Assembly (NCBI GenBank): GCA_038373885.1
Contig: JAWZYV010016568.1
Span: forward strand, 744,001 to 808,000
Source of the DNA: Cheiracanthium punctorium
Taxonomy: Eukaryota; Arthropoda; Arachnida; Araneae; Cheiracanthiidae
Direction: 5' to 3'
DNA length: 64,000 bases
The notes under the pieces were generated by a model. That model was not told where the DNA came from, searched no databases, and was given only the letters and a program-made list of their open reading frames with translations. The position numbers and the translations under genes were made by a program. This document shows positions 61,636 to 64,000 of this stretch, one piece after another; the stretch's first letter is position 1; every line of letters begins with the position of its first letter.

Positions 61636-63071
61636 CCCTAATTTATGGAAGAAAAGCCGCACCCACGAAAATGAGCTTAGTTAGCTAGAAAATCGTCAAA
61701 AACGCCGCAGCCGCGATCGTTGGTCTGTGTGTGTGTGTGTGTGTGGGGGGGGTGATCGTGGTCAGAAGTCAATGCCAGATAAAATTCAATGTTTTCTAAA
61801 ATAATTTCTTAATTAACAAAAAATAAATAAATAAAAAATATGTTGCATTACTTATTAGACCTAATTTATTAAAAAAGCTATTAAGTTGATCGGATATATT
61901 TCGGGAGAAATCAGATAAACGGTAAAAAAATCCTTTTTTCTCCCCCTTCCCATAGAATGTTTTAAAGTATTTGCCACTATTTTACGAAGCTTACGATTTC
62001 TATTTTCAAATAATCAGATATCAATGCTTATATTCACAAAGGCGAATTTATAGAAATAAAAAAATAACTTCTAAAAACCTTCTTGCATCCGCACAAAGTT
62101 CGGATAGACTACCAGGCGCCATTAAAATGAAAACAGCAATGGATGTGTGAGAAGAGTCTCCAGTTAAAAGTAAACATTTACCCCCCCCCCCCCCCCCCGC
62201 GGATGGCCAGCTGTTGATTACGTAATGAGCTTGCTTCAGCAAATTGTTGCTTTAAACTGAATGTTGTGTAACAACTCTTGATGGTATTTATTTATTATTT
62301 TTTATATTTATAACATTGGGATTTATTTTAAAAGCACTCAGCATTTCTTGAGCATACCAATTAGTTGGCAGTGTTTATTCCATAGAGTGCGCAGGGTGCA
62401 AAGCCGCACGGCGAAAAAAAAAAAAATCTTTCAGATTAACTTTATTTATTTATTTTTTTGGGGAGGAGGGGGGAAGGGTTAAACTCGCACCGTGCGCAAC
62501 ATTGACTAATTTTGGCTGAAATTCAGTATTTTAAGAACATAGAGGTTCATGTGAAAAACGGGTGCATTTAATAGAGGATAGTGCACTTTTGCGGTATTTT
62601 ACAGAGCTTTAACCCTTCAAAATATATATTCAAAACTTCATTAAAATTTAATTATAGTTCTAAAATGTAGATGTAAAAGATTTACTTCTATTTTTTTTTC
62701 TTTTTACTTAATTGAGGAGACATCGGTTGGATGTATGAAGCCATCCACTTCAGAGCACGGGACATGGACCCACCTTAGGGTGCTCTGACTTTCTCCAAAA
62801 CTGGATCAAAGATCAAACCTTTTTTCTATGAGGGTAGGTTCGCATTCTGATTCGCTACGCTGTGATCTTTGCACGCTAAAGAGTACGTGTCGGTGGTGGC
62901 CCCATCTTTTGAGAAAATTATCACGAAACGAATTTTTCGATTTTTCGTTGAAGATCGACTAAAAAAAAAATTAAAAATATTGTAAACGCCGCACCCGGTA
63001 GAAACGCTGCACTTACTATTTTTTAACTTTTAAACTCATAAACGCCGCGGCGTTTCTTCCATAAATTGCGG
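61636..63071. mobile_element. TA-target element with CC(G/C)(T/C)AATTTATGGAAGAAA ends
   Basis: Left end CCCTAATTTATGGAAGAAAA then GCCGCACC; right end GCGGCGTTTCTTCCATAAAT then TGCGG, inverted. TA flanks at 61634-61635 and 63072-63073. The interior has (TG)n near 61724-61744, a C tract near 62181-62198, and GCCGC(A/G)CC-rich subterminal blocks at both sides. No transposase frame. The TACCGTAATTT-like tip is shared with 26294-30152. Confidence 0.82.
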
Positions 63072-63254
63072 TACTTGTTTGCCTATCTGGCCGGCCCTGA
63101 TTGAGGTGACTAACAAAGCCCGACTGGTCCAATCCGGGGCGGGTAGAATGGCTTCAGAATGCAGCTTTTGTACGCAGTTTGAATCTTGCTTTACTGCTAA
63201 CTAGCTTTCCATACACGCATTAAAAGATAAATGAGCGTGGCAAAAATTTAACAA

Positions 63255-63412
63255 AGAGTCAAAATGACGTATTCGGCGCAAAAATCGGCTAAAAGCGCAG
63301 CTCGGCGCAATATTTGTGTTTCGGCGCACCCTGAAAAAGTCAAAATGACGTATTCGGCGCAGAAATCTGCTAAAAGCGCAGTTCGGCGCAGCTCGGCGCA
63401 GAATTAACATCC
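63255..63412. repeat. Tandem repeat, unit about 81 bp, CGGCGCA-rich
   Basis: AGTCAAAATGACGTATTCGG recurs at 63257 and 63338. Both units go on to GCTAAAAGCGCAG(C/T)TCGGCGCA. The right edge TTAACATCCCTG resembles a hAT end. Short frames here are repeat translations. Confidence 0.8.
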
Positions 63413-64000
63413 CTGAGTTACAGAAGCACTAGGACCAATATTTCTTGAGATTTCTAGAAACCCCACACTAATGAATACGGAAACCGAAACCTCCGTATCT
63501 CCGGTTCTAGTGGACCAATTTTGATGCAACAAAAGCAAAACTTAACTATTTGAAGCATAGAATTATACAAATTGTGCACTATTTTAAGCCCCAGAACAGC
63601 GGGTTACCCCGAAAATTCGTAACAATATTGCCAAACTTGATTCAGTTCTACGGATTTATTTTTGGCACAAACTTGGCAATGAATTGCAAAAAATGGCCAA
63701 CCCTGGAGACTTTTGACATTTCACAAACCTCGCCGCTATCTGGCAATCCTTGAAAAGTGATTCACTGTTTCACCAAATAGACAAAAATATCCTGGCCAGA
63801 AATTAATAGTTCTAAAGTGGTAATAAAACTGAACAGATATCTTAATAGCAAGGGAGAATTAAAAGAACATACATATGCGCCTGATTCTAATATGGAGATG
63901 TAAGTGCATTGGTTACTACTTTTAATAAAAGTAGTATACTGCGAATCAGTGCTCGAAATGAGACTTTAGAGCTGGCAGCAAAAACTATTTAGGTAATGGG

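Noticed and set aside
63201..63410. 69-codon frame with repeated FSRFLRRIRHFD
   Set aside because: Direct translation of the 81-bp tandem repeat, not a conserved protein repeat.

Overview
This is animal nuclear DNA: AT-rich, with long introns and a heavy load of transposons. No operons, no bacterial genes, no rRNA and no credible tRNA gene were seen. The intron-rich gene structure, tRNA-headed SINEs, many hAT and Tc1/mariner/pogo miniature elements and a tesmin/TSO1-like-CXC-type transposon fit an arthropod, possibly a spider or other chelicerate; the taxon is an inference.

The only gene I can identify with confidence covers nearly the whole window on the minus strand: a GRAMD1 (Aster) sterol-transfer protein. 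Nine coding exons can be placed, 5' to 3' at 58503-58408, 55965-55569, 45149-45065, 42019-41916, 38749-38573, 37299-37078, 23688-23517, 4941-4795 and 864-746. All nine have GT/AG borders and their phases join without a break, giving about 506 codons. They encode a Ser-rich N-terminal linker, the GRAM domain (45149-38573), an acidic linker and the first half of the VASt/ASTER sterol-binding domain (4941-746). The start of the gene lies beyond 58.5 kb or outside the window. The rest of VASt and the C-terminal membrane anchor lie left of position 1.

The introns are mosaics of mobile elements, many with target-site duplications (TSDs) that can be read directly. The layout is: 7.57-11.05 kb, a DNA transposon with 425-bp inverted repeats and a decayed minus-strand ORF; 12.1-13.2 kb, a recent 534-bp tandem duplication; 13.2-13.7, 14.5-15.2, 22.9-23.1, 31.0-31.8 and 46.1-46.6 kb, non-autonomous hAT elements with 8-bp TSDs; 13.9-20.1 kb, a roughly 130-bp tandem array split by nested insertions; 24.9-35.3 kb, a nest of mariner, a TA-target element, SINEs, palindromic MITEs, hAT and Tc1; 48.1-48.7 kb, a TTAATTGT-rich tract; 51-54 kb, two SINEs, a pogo-like MITE and a piggyBac-like MITE; 57.5-58.2 kb, a hAT transposase remnant; 61.6-63.1 kb, another TA-target element.

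Four short open segments with exon-like borders or protein-like composition (19.1, 43.3, 54.7 and 61.1 kb) could not be assigned and are reported with low confidence.
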